Shown piece after piece: positions 1-10,039 of a DNA stretch of 64,000 nucleotides (position 1 is its first letter; each line of letters opens with the position of its first letter). The position numbers and the translations under genes were made by a program. The notes under the pieces were generated by a model. That model was not told the DNA's origin. It made no database searches and saw only the letters and a program-made list of their open reading frames with translations. Origin of the DNA: Craterostigma plantagineum (taxonomy: Eukaryota; Streptophyta; Magnoliopsida; Lamiales; Linderniaceae). The stretch is taken from the NCBI GenBank assembly GCA_027422505.1, contig JAPQWV010000481.1, forward strand, positions 413,001 to 477,000, in the 5' to 3' direction.

Positions 1-76
1 ATTATTTCCGTGACCCTCATCGGAACTTAACTAAATCGTCGACACCTCGTATCAACTATGCCACTACCTCAACGTA

Positions 77-621
77 TCAACTATGCAGGGAACTAACAAC
101 GGTGCTCTTCTTTGACTGTCGAGGCATCAACACAGCGGTGGCGAAGTAGACGTCCGCCAACTTCAGGTTCTCGAAGTCCACACCTTCTTCGTCGCTAGCC
201 AACTCCTCCAATGCATGCTTGACGTGCGACATGCAAACTGTTGCACAGTCTCGAAAATGTCCCGTGGTGAATTCTGAGTTGTCTACCTCCGGCGGTAGCT
301 CAGCTGCGAACTTGAGCCCGGTGATTAGGCAATACCCCGATTTTGAAAATCGTAGTCGTTTGTTGCCAACAATCATCCACATCTCTCGCAGTAGTGCAAC
401 GTCGTCTGCCTCTGGATGAGGTACCACAGCAACATGGCCGATAGGTTAAAATCCAGTTCGGCACTAACAAGGCGGTCGAAAGGACTCTCGTTCCTAAAAG
501 TCTCCCACTCCCTTTGGTTCAGACACTGTGTTATCAGTTGGTTGGCCTCGCCGTATAACGAGGTCAGCTTAACACGGCAATAAGGAACTTCATCTTCTGT
601 GCCAAACTGCTTCTTCATCAC
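77..621 (-). pseudogene. DUF1985-type (Ulp1/MULE-associated) protein fragment, frameshifted
   Basis: Two minus-strand frames (373-621, then 77-427) overlap and together read like the plant DUF1985 domain. The second contains an MWMIVGNKRLRFS stretch followed by a TGLKF stretch, matching the family pattern of a W-x-x-V-G-x-x-x-I/L-R-F-S core and an ITGL motif. The first frame supplies the preceding helical part. The change of frame falls near 373-427, so no single frame covers the domain. In plants DUF1985 proteins are commonly carried with Ulp1-like proteases inside Mutator-like elements; that is family knowledge, and no protease domain is visible here. The fragment ends near the left edge of the window, so more may lie outside. 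I infer a decayed transposon-borne gene. Confidence 0.5.
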
Positions 622-649
622 AACCTAATTTATACGTAAAACACATTTT

Positions 650-1105
650 AGCTATGGGGATTCAAGCACAGATGCGCATGAGACCCCTGCGCATCTGTGC
701 GGTCCCGGCACGGGTCGCCTGCATAAATACGGGTCCCCCGCCCATAACGCGCAGGTCCACTGCTCATAACACGTGGGTCCCATGTCAATGCGCGCAAAAG
801 GTCATGGGACCCGCACGTTAAGGGCAGGGGACCCGCGCTTATGATCAGGGAACCCGCGCTTGTATGCAGGAGACCCGTGCTGGGACCATCATCTTATGGG
901 CGGGTCCCATAAATACGCACAGGTTCCCTGCTCATAAGCGGGGGTCCTGTGCTTGCAAGCACGGGGCCCATGCATTAAAAAGCAACGTACGCTTGCAAGC
1001 ACATGTCCTAAGCTTGCAAGCATGGGTCCTATGCTAGCAAGCATGGATCCTATGCTGCCAAGCACGGTCCTATGCTTGCAAGCACGGGTCCGCACCAAAT
1101 TAGGG
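650..1105. repeat. GC-rich degenerate minisatellite with palindromic core
   Basis: Repeated words such as GGGTCC, GGACCCGCGCTT and GCTTGCAAGC recur every 20-30 bases. From about 950 to 1090 the core TGCTTGCAAGCA-GGGTCC occurs about six times. GCTTGCAAGC is a perfect 10-base palindrome, so the array can form repeated small hairpins. Base composition is far richer in GC than the flanks. Lies directly upstream of the DUF1985 fragment as read on the minus strand and may be the subterminal part of the same element. Confidence 0.7.
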
Positions 1106-1548
1106 TTCGACGCGTTGTTCATCCCCTTCTCGCGTTGAATTGAAGAAGACGAAGAGTAGAACAAATACCTTCACTCTTTGGGTGTTCTCGTTGATTGCCA
1201 TTGTCGATTGAGTTCATTGGATTCGGATTTGGGTTTGAGTTGCAGAGAAAACGATTTACAGTCCAGGGAGAGAACGCTTCGTGTGCAGAACGAGTGAAAG
1301 TGGTTGCTCTTTTTTTTTTACTTTTCCCTTCTATCATGGGTGCTACAGTAAAACCTGTAAACCCTTTAATTTTTTCGTTAAGTGTTGGTGAGGTTGTTGA
1401 TTGCCATTAAATAAGGGTAAAATAGTCTTCAGCGCAGAGTTAGTAAGGGTACAAAGGTAAAATCCGATTTTGGGTGCATTTTTAAAAGATGAACAAGTCA
1501 AAGGCTATTTACTTAAAATACATTGTAGCAGCTTCGAGGATTCTTTCA
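1106..1548. other. Non-coding spacer, possible transposon edge
   Basis: Short open frames only, none recognised. Around 1415-1480 the text contains GGGTAAAATAGTC and a second GGTAAAATCC, a style often seen at ends of plant Mutator-like elements, but no matching opposite end or target duplication is visible in the window. Confidence 0.3.
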
Positions 1549-3161
1549 ATGGCGTCTCCCCTCTCTTTGATGGACAAATCTTTTCGAGGACTTCGCCAGC
1601 GGCCGTCACAGCTTAGAATCGACGGCAGCATCTCCTTTCCCGACCACATCCTATTCATCATTTCCAAGGCGAGCTTTGCCGCCTTCGACCTCCACTGCAT
1701 CTATTACCGGCGGCCCAACAATGGCGGAAGAAATGTAAGCACCTTATTGTAATTCAGGGTTAATTCCATCGATGAGTACGACGATTCAGGTCAATAGTGA
1801 GGTGCCCACCGCCGCCATCCCTCAATTCCACCGCCGTGGGTTTAATTCAGCGCCACTGTCGCCTTAGTTATGGTTTAGTGGGGCCCATCGTTAGTAATAG
1901 CAGTAGTAATGATACGAATTATTCATGGGACAATTTGGTGTACGAGGCTGTAATTGACGGGGAAACGCCCATAGTATTTGCAAAGGGGTTAAACCTCCGC
2001 CCTGGCCGAGGATCCGACCCCGAACCTGTTTACCTGCCACTTCGAATGGGGGCATAATCGTAATTTCATGAGGGCTTCGCGGCCGCTCAAGAGGTGGTAA
2101 GGTGTCCTGTGCCGCCGGGCGTGGAAGGAAATCGAGAAATTCGTATCACCGAAGGAATCTTCTGAAATAGACGGAGGATCGCCTTACTACCTTCGGTTGC
2201 CAAGGTTTCAATCCACGACGGTAATAAGCACGGGGAAACGATTGGGCCGAGCTGGGCCCGCAAGAAAAATTACGAACTCTGCGAGTGCACGATGCTGTGG
2301 AACCAAGGCGAGGCGGTTCGGGAATGGATCGCGTAACATTCCTGGCTCGGGATCGAGAGATGGTTCATATACGACAACAACAGCAATGACGGTACCGATG
2401 AAATCTAAGAGAACTCGCCATGGAAAGAAATTACAGTGTGAGCATTCGTAACTGGCCCTGGATCAAGACCCAAGAGTTGGGATTCTCCCACTGCACGATT
2501 AGGGCGAAGGACGATCGCGAGTGGGTTGCGTTCATGGACGTGGACGAGTTTTTCTACTTCCCGTACTACTACGGGCCCGGGCGTGGGTGCGGGATTGTTC
2601 GGGCTTTAGGGGACGCGGTGGAAGGCTCGCTTCGACATCTGGTGGGAAACGTTTCGGCAGCTTTTCAGAACGTGAGGGAGATTCGAACGTCGTGCCACCG
2701 CTTTGGCCCGTCGAGTGTCGAGTCGAGGCCCGAGAAGGGGGTTTTGGAGGCCTGATTGCCGAATACAGAGCCCCGAGAGGCACAAGTCGATTGTCAGGCC
2801 CGAGGCCTTGCATCCCGACGCGATGAACGCGGTGCACCACTTTCGGCTCAAGGAGGGGTACGATTTTCTCGATCTGCCTAGGGGTGTGGCGGTAATAAAC
2901 CACTACAAGTATCAGGCTTGGGAGGTTTTTAAGGCCAACTTTCGACGGAGGGTTTCTGCCTATGTGGCGGACTGGACGGAGAGTCAGAACGAGGGGTCGA
3001 GGGATCGGGCCCCGGGATTGGGGACCGAGGCGGTCGAGCCCCTGGACTGGTCGAGGAGGTTCTGCGAGGTTTCGGACACGGGCCTCAGGGATATCGTAAT
3101 GGGGAGTATGGCCAACGTGTCCACGGGATTTTTGCCTTGGGAGGGAGCGGTTCGGGATTGA
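1549..3161 (+). pseudogene. Glycosyltransferase family 92 (GT92/DUF23) pseudogene
   Basis: Family GT92 enzymes of plants are membrane-anchored glycosyltransferases of the secretory pathway (the galactan synthases belong here). The signature blocks appear in order but in different frames: SFPDH...LHCIYYRR near 1630-1710, FAKGLNLRPGR near 1978-2010, CHFEWGHNRNF near 2035-2070, YELCECTMLWNQ near 2271-2306, RWFIYDNNSNDGTDE near 2358-2402, the DxD-type metal site in MDVDEFFYFP near 2533-2562, and HHFRLKEGY...GVAVINHYKYQ...YVADWTE near 2838-2980. The frame changes at least four times, and in-frame stops occur at 2334 and 2406. The N-terminal anchor is not seen. The coding blocks show no introns. 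The C-terminal part ends cleanly at 3161. The order and similarity are clear, so the identity is firm, and the gene is broken. Confidence 0.85.
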
Positions 3162-3424
3162 TCGGTTTATGTTTTGGGGGCCCGAATAGTTTTATAAATG
3201 GATTAATATATTCTTTTCATTCTTTTGTTGGTAAATAGTATTTCTGCACGCTCAAATACGCGTGCTATATATGTATATGCATATTAATTTCAAAATGATA
3301 AATAAATACAAAAATGGTAAAATTGAGAATATAAAAATGCCATGTAGTTGGTTGTTTTCTTTCGATTTAATATATTATTTAAAATTGATTTAATTGGCAA
3401 ATCAAAGATGGTTCATCTCAAGCA
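3162..3424. other. AT-rich 3' flank of the GT92 pseudogene
   Basis: No gene seen. Ends at the 8-base target duplication of the hAT element that follows. Confidence 0.4.
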
Positions 3425-3432
3425 CTAAGGCC

Positions 3433-4106
3433 TAGGAGTGTTCAAATTAACCGAAAACCGAAAAAAACCGACCGAACCATAAAGAACCGAATCGAAAAGA
3501 CTGGAACCGAAAAAAACCGAACCGAATTGTAAAAAACCGAACCGAACCAAATTAAAATGGTTCGGATATCGGATTAAGCATACGTAATACCGAAAAAACC
3601 GAAAAATCGAAAATTATCATACTACATTAAAAATAGAAAAATATCAAAAATCATTTGTTTTTCTCCCATAATTTACAACACAGTAACATAATTTCATTGG
3701 TATACTTTTTTCCATTTTTAGGTGAATGTTTTCTTCACCAATCAAATACTATTTCTCTCCCAAATAATTTATAGTATCTTCAGATGAATGTTTTTATATT
3801 TTGGTTAGATTTTGTTCCATTTTCATGTTTTTTTTCTCGGACCTTTGAATTATTTTGCTACATGTCACGTTCCATAAATATTCTTTATTGTTTAATAACC
3901 ATAAATTGTTTTATGTATTTTCAACTCATAACTGTTGATATTAAATTCCTAACCGAAAAACCGAACCGAAAAAAACCGAACCTTAATATAAAAAACCGAA
4001 CCGAACCAAATTAAAACGGTTCGGATATCGGATTAAGCATACGTAAAACTGCAAATCGAAGCGAAATTTGAAACACCAAACCCGAACCGACCGATGAACA
4101 CCCCTA
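3433..4106. mobile_element. Non-autonomous hAT element, 674 bp, perfect 8-bp TSD
   Basis: The element begins TAGGAGTGTTCA and ends TGAACACCCCTA, inverted repeats with one mismatch. It is flanked on both sides by CTAAGGCC (3425-3432 and 4107-4114), the 8-base duplication typical of hAT transposons. The subterminal regions are packed with CCGAACCGAA-type repeats (3450-3560 and 3950-4090). No transposase is encoded; the 76-residue frame at 3784-4014 is AT-rich and unconvincing. Confidence 0.9.
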
Positions 4107-4114
4107 CTAAGGCC

Positions 4115-4449
4115 AAGAGTATATATGTGTTTTTTCTCACATTTTATTTTTGCATTCTTTCGTATACTTGTTTTCTGATTTATGCTTGTAGGTTAATTTT
4201 TTAATTTGTGATGCATAGTGAGTGGACTGGATTCTTGGGCCGTTAGGTCCTATAATATATTATTACTACCCCATTAACGGGCTTAGAACAAAAAGTCCCA
4301 ATATAGGTCAATAGATGTGAGGAATTTGTTACGGTGAATCTTCCTTTTCCTTTATCAAAACTTGAGCTGTCAAACCGGCCCGCGTCCCGCAGACTGTAAA
4401 TTTTAGGCCCACCAGGGAGCAGGCCTGAGCGGACATGGCCGCGCGGGCT
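4115..4449. other. Intergenic, no gene seen
   Basis: AT-rich to about 4360, then a short GC-rich stretch (4375-4450) that interrupts the plastid-like sequence downstream on the minus strand. Nothing else recognised. Confidence 0.3.
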
Positions 4450-4985
4450 CCAATAATTACATATTTGATCTATGGACGAATATGCAAGCATACATCTTGG
4501 TTGAGTAGATGCAATGATATTGATATTTCCCAATATCATGCTAATAATAGTTAGGATTTCCATAGGAAGATGCCATTCGATTAATGAGAAATAATAAGGA
4601 ATATCGAAAAGTCGAGTGGCTGAAGCTGAAGCAGCTAATTTCAAAGTTGCAGAAAGAAAAGCAACAACTAGAGTGGGAGAGTCAGAGTCGAAAAGAGGAT
4701 TACTCACTTCTTTCTCTTATTCAAACCGTGCATCAGACTTTCATCTCACACGGCTCCTAACTGTTAAAAGAAGATGAATTCTTCTTTCTTTTCTGATTAT
4801 CTTCCTAGCGTATGTATAAGGCCGAATCCATTCGATTTCTGAAAAATATTATTAATCCTTAACTTTTTGAGGAATCCTTCATCATTGGTTGTGAATGACT
4901 GGTTTTTTCAATCTCTTCGACCGTGGTTCCATAGGAGCAAATCAGAAAGATTGAGAAATAGAACCATTTGACAGCTCTAATCAAA
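4450..4985 (-). pseudogene. ndhB: Nuclear insertion of plastid ndhB: intron domain V plus start of exon 2
   Basis: On the minus strand, 4690 down to about 4455 translates to a diverged start of ndhB exon 2 (NADH dehydrogenase-like complex subunit 2, a thylakoid membrane protein): [19 protein letters not shown], then [20 protein letters not shown]-like and MLAYSSI-QI blocks. Just upstream, 4756 down to 4723 is a 34-base group II intron domain V (GAGCCGTGTGAGATGAAAG followed by the complementary half), and 4985-4760 resembles the rest of the ndhB intron 3' part. Exon identity stops near 4452, where GC-rich unrelated sequence begins. Substitutions and truncation show it is an old plastid-to-nucleus transfer and not functional. 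Confidence 0.85.
4723..4756 (-). ncRNA. Group II intron domain V remnant (ndhB intron)
   Basis: Thirty-four bases with the domain V layout: two complementary arms around a GAAA-like tip, the catalytic core hairpin of group II introns. It sits just before the ndhB exon 2 junction, as expected. It is only a relic of the plastid intron. Confidence 0.75.
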
Positions 4986-5407
4986 ACTAGTACTCAGCAC
5001 ACTCTATGTGTGAATACGTTGTTGTATCCCTACAGATATTTCTCTTTCTAACCAAAACAATACTAGTACACCTAATATTATTCCTTAAGAATACTTCAGT
5101 TTAATATTTATAATATTTAATATAATAAATGAAGTATACGTTTATATAAAGTGAAAATTAGTGTGTTGGGGTATAACTGCTGTTAGGATCGGTTACGTAT
5201 TTAGAGGGAGGGGTGAATAAACACTTGACGTTTTTAGGATCTTAACCGGTTCGGATTAGATACCGGTGCTTGATATTCTAATTGCGACTTGTGTGGAAGT
5301 GTAACCGCTCAGTTGTGGACTAAAACCAGATGCACAATGTGATGCGTGTGTGTGTGTGATTGTTTGCTAAGGTCACAGAGATCTGTTATGGAGTTCGGAG
5401 CAAAGTC
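4986..5407. other. Retroelement-like non-coding sequence
   Basis: AT-rich to 5160, then a stretch (5170-5230) with an AGAGGGAGGGGTGAATAAAC phrase reminiscent of LTR retrotransposon leaders. No coding frame and no paired LTR found. Confidence 0.3.
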
Positions 5408-5681
5408 TGTTAGGAATTAATTATAGTGTCCTCTATTTATTTAAGTCTTCGGTTTATATTTTGATATTAATGGGTTGTAGTAGTTTGGGGGAGACAATTT
5501 GTATTAAGTTGAAGTTTGGTACTTGGGCTTTAATATACCAATAGTTGTGGTATATAAAGCTCATAATTACCCTTGTTAGGGTTTATCAAAAGAAAAATTT
5601 CTTGAAGCCGCTTACGTTAAACACACACACAAACACACACTAAAATCTTTTGATCGTTGTTTCGTAACAAGTGGACCAACA
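5408..5681 (+). mobile_element. 5' LTR of a Ty1/copia-type element with primer-binding site
   Basis: Runs from TGTTAGGAATT to CCAACA and is followed two bases later by TGGTATCAGAG (5684-5694), the initiator-methionine tRNA primer-binding site used by most plant copia elements. It contains a TATATAAAG-like box near 5554. The expected gag coding region after the primer site is absent; about 150 bases later the text jumps to the end of a copia RNase H. Confidence 0.7.
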
Positions 5682-5844
5682 AATGGTATCAGAGTTGAAC
5701 GTGGATCGATCTCAACGATTTGAATTCAGTTTCGCTCGATTCCGACGAGATTTGAAAGAACATTTGCTCAAAACCCATTTTTGATTTTCAGTTGCTTTTG
5801 CATTTTTAATCACATTTACTATCTTTTGGTTTAATCCCGTGTTT

Positions 5845-6045
5845 CATGAAACAACAAAGCATATAGAAATAGATTGCCACTTGATCATGCAGTTTATTAC
5901 TGAAGAAATCATTGCTACTTAGTATGTTTCTTCTAATGACCAGTTAGCAGATACACTTACTAAAGCCCTTGGCAAAGAGGCGCATGATCGTTTTTGCAGG
6001 AAATTGGGAATGGTCGATGTATTCGCTCCAAGAAGTGAGGGAGGC
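5845..6045 (+). pseudogene. Ty1/copia RNase H C-terminal fragment and polypurine tract
   Basis: The frame reads KHIEIDCHL..., then SSNDQLADTLTKALGKEAHD and KLGMVDVFAP, the characteristic C-terminal end of copia pol (reverse transcriptase/RNase H). One in-frame stop lies near 5918. The purine-rich AAGTGAGGGAGGC at 6033-6045 is a good polypurine tract and is followed by TG, the start of a 3' LTR. All upstream pol sequence is missing. Confidence 0.75.
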
Positions 6046-6440
6046 TGTCAAAAGACATATGAGTTACCACCTTCTTCGACCAAACATTATTTGGGCCTTA
6101 TAACACTAGGCCCATTAAAGGATCTAATTAGCAACCCTTATTCAAGAAGCCTTTATCAGATAAGGAAGTATCCTTCGTTTATATTTTGACTGAAACAGCC
6201 GCATTTCAGACAGAAGCAAGATCTGAAAAAACCCTAAAAATCTCTCTGAATACTTCTATGCTTTTATAGATTTTTCTTTATAAATTTTCGAGTCTCTAGC
6301 CAGAAAATATAGCAGATTCTCACTGCGTTTTCAATAGTGTCATAGACCTTGCATTTTACTCTTGCGTTTACGAGTTTGTGTGAAGCAGTTGTATCGTTAA
6401 GCACAAAGAGATCGGTTTACTACTATTTAGATGTAAGATT
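6046..6440 (+). mobile_element. 3' LTR (probable) of the second copia fragment
   Basis: Starts TGTCAAAAGACAT right after the polypurine tract. It is not the same sequence as the LTR at 5408-5681, so the two copia pieces come from different elements or a recombinant. The 3' end is not defined; sequence to about 6440 has LTR-like U5 texture. Confidence 0.45.
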
Positions 6441-6553
6441 TTAACTCCGATTCAATTTTTTTCAAAAACCATCAACTATGTGAAAAATTACAATAAATGG
6501 GTTCAAACTCATGACCTTCGATGTTCGATGTGATGCACTGATCACTCGACATA

Positions 6554-6585
<32 letters not shown>

Positions 6586-6823
6586 ACATATATATCTTTA
6601 ATACATGCTCAAGAGTATTTATTGATTGTTTTCTCTTATTGTTTTCTTATACTGAAGAAAACAAAAAGGAATTAATGTGCTCACGAGCTGTTCAATTATG
6701 ATATATAGAGAGCATGCACACATGGTTGAATACCCCACTAGCCATAAATTATAATACAATAATAATCACATATATTATAGCAACTAGTTTATTACTTTTT
6801 CCTTCATTTAATGCGTTATTGCA
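6441..6823. other. AT-rich spacer with TA/TG microsatellite
   Basis: A (TA)n(TG)n tract lies at about 6551-6590. No gene seen. Confidence 0.5.
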
Positions 6824-7116
6824 CTTACCGTCGGCTTTTTAATAAAATAAATCGTTTTTAACTTAATATTCTTAAATAGGTAAAATTTTTTGCCAATTAA
6901 TAAAATGGGTGTTTCGTAACTCAGAGTTACGAATTAGTAATTCGTATCCCCGGGTTACGAATTACTCTGGCAGGCGCTGATTACGGAGATAACGCCACTG
7001 CTATTCTCGGACGTAAAACGTATCTTGGAGATACGAATTACAAATTCGTAACTCTGAGGTACGATTTACTCCTCTATAAATACCCCTCAGTTAAATAAAA
7101 TTCTTTATTACATACA

Positions 7117-7495
7117 ATGGTGTCCAATAGCATACAAGTCGTAGTATTTTACGGTGGTGAAGTCATTCAGACTTCTGATTCAATAATCAAATATAGCATT
7201 GATCCTATTGGATATAGGCGTATTCGGCGCAACATCCAATTTTCTAATTTCTTATCGTTTTTGTTTGATATTACGGGTGCTTGATAGTAGGTATTGTTCG
7301 CTTACCGTCCATGCAAAAAAAATGAATACCTTCAGCATTCACATATTTTTGTTGGATAATGTTTACGGCACGTGGGAGGAGTCCGTAACCAAGCTGCCTA
7401 CTTTTATGAAGGCGTTGCAACATTACAGCTCCGGGACGATCGTGACGTGGTTACACTTCCGCACCGGAGTCCTGGCCAACACAAACTTGGGTATT
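7117..7495 (+). pseudogene. MULE transposase N-terminal fragment
   Basis: An ATG at 7117 opens a 55-codon frame with VVVFYGGEVIQTSD and YSIDPIGYRRIRRN, matching the usual N-terminus of plant mudrA-like proteins. It stops at a TGA-TAG-TAG run near 7282. A second frame (7199-7534) then gives TWEESVTKLPTFMKALQHYS and GTIVTW, matching the conserved L-P-x-x-x-x-A-L...P-G-T-V-V-x-W block that precedes the catalytic domain. The DDE catalytic domain and zinc knuckle are absent. The frame change and stops make it non-functional. Confidence 0.65.
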
Positions 7496-7499
7496 TTTT

Positions 7500-7672
7500 T
7501 TGGGCCTAAATCAGCGAAAACAATTTGCGCCTAAATCAACGAAAACATTTTACGCCCAAATCAATATATACAATTTAAGCCTAAATCAACGAAAACGATT
7601 TAAACCTAATTTGAACAAAATAATTTACGCTAAATTAACGAAATCAACTTACAATTTACGCCTAAATCACTC
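7500..7672 (+). repeat. ~29-bp degenerate tandem repeat inside the MULE
   Basis: The phrase GCCTAAATCAACGAAAAC-ATTTA recurs about six times with substitutions. Confidence 0.7.
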
Positions 7673-7880
7673 TCGCCACGCCGCTGCCGTCATCGTCGTC
7701 GCCGTCCGTTGTTCTCCATCGCTGCCGCCGTTCTCGTCGCTGGCGTCCACTCGCAGCCGTTGTCCGTTCTCCGCCGTCTGCTCGTCGCCATCGTTCGTAG
7801 CCGCCGCTGTCAGCTCATCGTCGCCGTCGTTCGTCGTCGCCGCTCATCGTTCCTCAAGTTGTCGTCTGAGAAGAGAGGAG
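7673..7880 (+). other. CGTCG/GCCG-rich insert, possible captured gene fragment
   Basis: Strikingly rich in CGTCGTCGCC-type triplets while the rest of the element is AT-rich. MULEs often carry host gene pieces, so capture is possible, but the translations are low-complexity Ser/Ala/Val and no gene can be named. Confidence 0.35.
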
Positions 7881-8202
7881 GGTGCGGGGTGGCTAAATCC
7901 CGATCTAATACGTAACTCATTCGTATCCCTGATTACGAATTAGATCTGAAACCAACCCTTCTTCGTATTCAGCGCTAGATTAAATCGTAACTCGGACTAA
8001 TTCGTATCTCTGAGTTACGAAAACACCTATTTTGTCAATTGGTATAAATTTTTACCTATTTAATTAATGTTAAGTTAAAAACAATTTATTTTATTAGAAA
8101 AGCCCTTACCGTCCTCTCCCAGAAATTCGTGCGCAGACAGCAAGTCATGTTCTCAGGAATTATGATATTATATCATAAATAATTTGATTTATGTGTGTAT
8201 AT

Positions 8203-8544
8203 TACTATAGAAAACATGCATATTAGACACGGAAAATTCAGTGTCTAAAACAAATATTCTGTATCTACTGAGTGATTAGACACGGAAAATTCGGTGTCCA
8301 AAACTAAAATACCGTAGGTGTTGTTCTCGTGGCAAATTTGAATACGGATATATACCGTCTAAAATGAATTTTGTCAGATTTCCGTTTTTATTTCCGTATC
8401 TAATCCTTGTCTAAATAAAAACATTAATTTTTTTAAAATAAAAATAGAAAACCGTGTCGGAATCCGTTTCTAATATTCATAATTTAGACACGAAACCAAT
8501 TCTGTATCTATTCTCCGTGTCTGATACTATGTTTTGTTGTAGTG
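8203..8544. mobile_element. CACTA-like non-autonomous element
   Basis: The right end reads ...ATGTTTTGTTGTAGTG, the complement of CACTACAACAAAACAT, a classic CACTA-type terminus. The left end ACTATAGAAAACAT is a degraded partner, and both continue into TTAGACACGGAAAAT-like subterminal repeats (8224, 8277, and inverted near 8486 and 8511). The 3-base target duplication is imperfect, so the left edge is uncertain by a base or two. Confidence 0.6.
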
Positions 8545-8836
8545 TACATACATAGAGGAATTTTATAAAGGCCTATATTCTCTCCTAAGACAAGTAACTT
8601 TGCACTATTAAAAAAAATATTGTTCACACCGTGACGCAAGGGGACTGTTTTAATGTATTTGTGTGTATTTTTTTATTGGAAAAAGAAAAATAAGTTAAAA
8701 ATAGACCATGTGAACAACTAAGAACATGATGGTCCAATGAAGCTTTTAAATTTCTAAAGATTGAAGTCAATATACTCACATGGGATTGTGGCTCTAATGT
8801 CTTGGTAACGCAAAGTGGGGGACCTAATTGAATTTT

Positions 8837-8903
<67 letters not shown>

Positions 8904-9300
8904 ATATCATCTGTGTAGATAAAGAAAATATAAAAAACCGTAAATATAGATCGGAAGACACTATTCTCATGTGCATTCATGTTCCCATGATGCTGCACTT
9001 TCTTGATTTGCGTATCGTACAAGTTCTTTCTAAACATGTGTAACATTTAATTATATGATAACAATATCATTATGTACGAAGAAATACTTATAGTTATACA
9101 ATATATATGTATATATATTACATTGCTAGTGAAGAAAGTGATAAACTAAGTATTGTAGGTTCAAGATTTCGATGCATGTGTGAGATATCGAATGTGTCTT
9201 TAAAGGAAATTATGAGATCTATTATATATACTAGTATCTCCTGCACACTCATGCGTGTTCACCAAAGTAGTCACTCTAATGCCATGAGCCGTAGCATGTA
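8545..9300. other. AT-rich spacer with long TA microsatellite
   Basis: An uninterrupted TA tract of about 60 bases lies at 8840-8899. The open frames through it are TA-repeat artefacts. No gene seen. Confidence 0.6.
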
Positions 9301-10020
9301 ATAAAATAGAAAGATAAAAGAAACAAAAATAAAATTGGTAGCGTTTAGTATTATGCCCACTAAATTCCAACTTGGCCCTTTATATGGGGTGGTTGGCCAC
9401 GTTTATATTTTCTTCTCCCTTAATTTCAGAAAGAAATAAAAGAGGAACACATACACACACATTGGACGAAGAACTAAATATGTAAGTTAGTCGAGCTAGC
9501 TTAAAGTTAAAAAATTTAAATGTAGATTAAAAATAAAAAGCAAACGAATAAGTGCAACGTGACTAATCTTCACACCCATAAAGATATTCATTCCATGTTC
9601 CATAAAAACTTGGCTTGAGAATGCGAAAACCACCTGTTCACGAAATAAAGTGTAATAATATATGTAAAGAAATACAAATAATATCTTGGAATTATAACGA
9701 TAATGTAACGTTGTAATAGCATTTTTTTTAATAAACTTCAATATTTTTTGTGGTACATGATAGAATGGCGTTGTAAGTTCCACCACGTGTGGAGTGGAGA
9801 AGAACAGTTCAGATTTACGCATTTAATTAGTTAAGATTTTTTGCCAGCAATGTGAAGTTATGTGACATGAAATTGAGAACATCAGCTGTCAGAAACCCAA
9901 GAAAAACCTATTACTACTTATGTTTCATTACCATACTTTCAAAGGCTATTAATAACCATAAAGTTAATGTATATTTATATACATAGTAAGCGGATGATAT
10001 CTTCACCCTAACTCTCCTGA
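9301..10020. other. AT-rich spacer, no gene seen
   Basis: Only short unrecognised frames on either strand. Confidence 0.3.
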
Positions 10021-10039
10021 CTTTCGGCTTGGTATCCTA

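Larger units (their letters stand above)
6833..8104 (+). mobile_element. Mutator-like element (MULE), 1272 bp, long TIRs, perfect 9-bp TSD
   Basis: Flanked by CTTACCGTC at 6824-6832 and 8105-8113, a perfect 9-base duplication typical of Mutator transposons. The ends are long inverted repeats of roughly 120 bases: GGCTTTTTAATAAAATAAA on the left and its near complement ending in AGAAAAGCC on the right, continuing into shared GTAACTCAGAGTTACGAATT motifs. The interior holds the start of a transposase (7117-7495), a short tandem repeat (7500-7670) and a CGTCG-rich stretch (7680-7870). The rest of the transposase is missing, so it is a deletion derivative. Confidence 0.92.

Noticed and set aside
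1549..3161. GT92 as a functional gene with introns
   Set aside because: The frame changes occur inside conserved blocks without splice signals, and there are in-frame stops at 2334 and 2406.
8624..9046. Long frames on both strands with Tyr-Ile repeats
   Set aside because: They read through the TA microsatellite at 8840-8899, which has no stops in one phase. Composition artefact.
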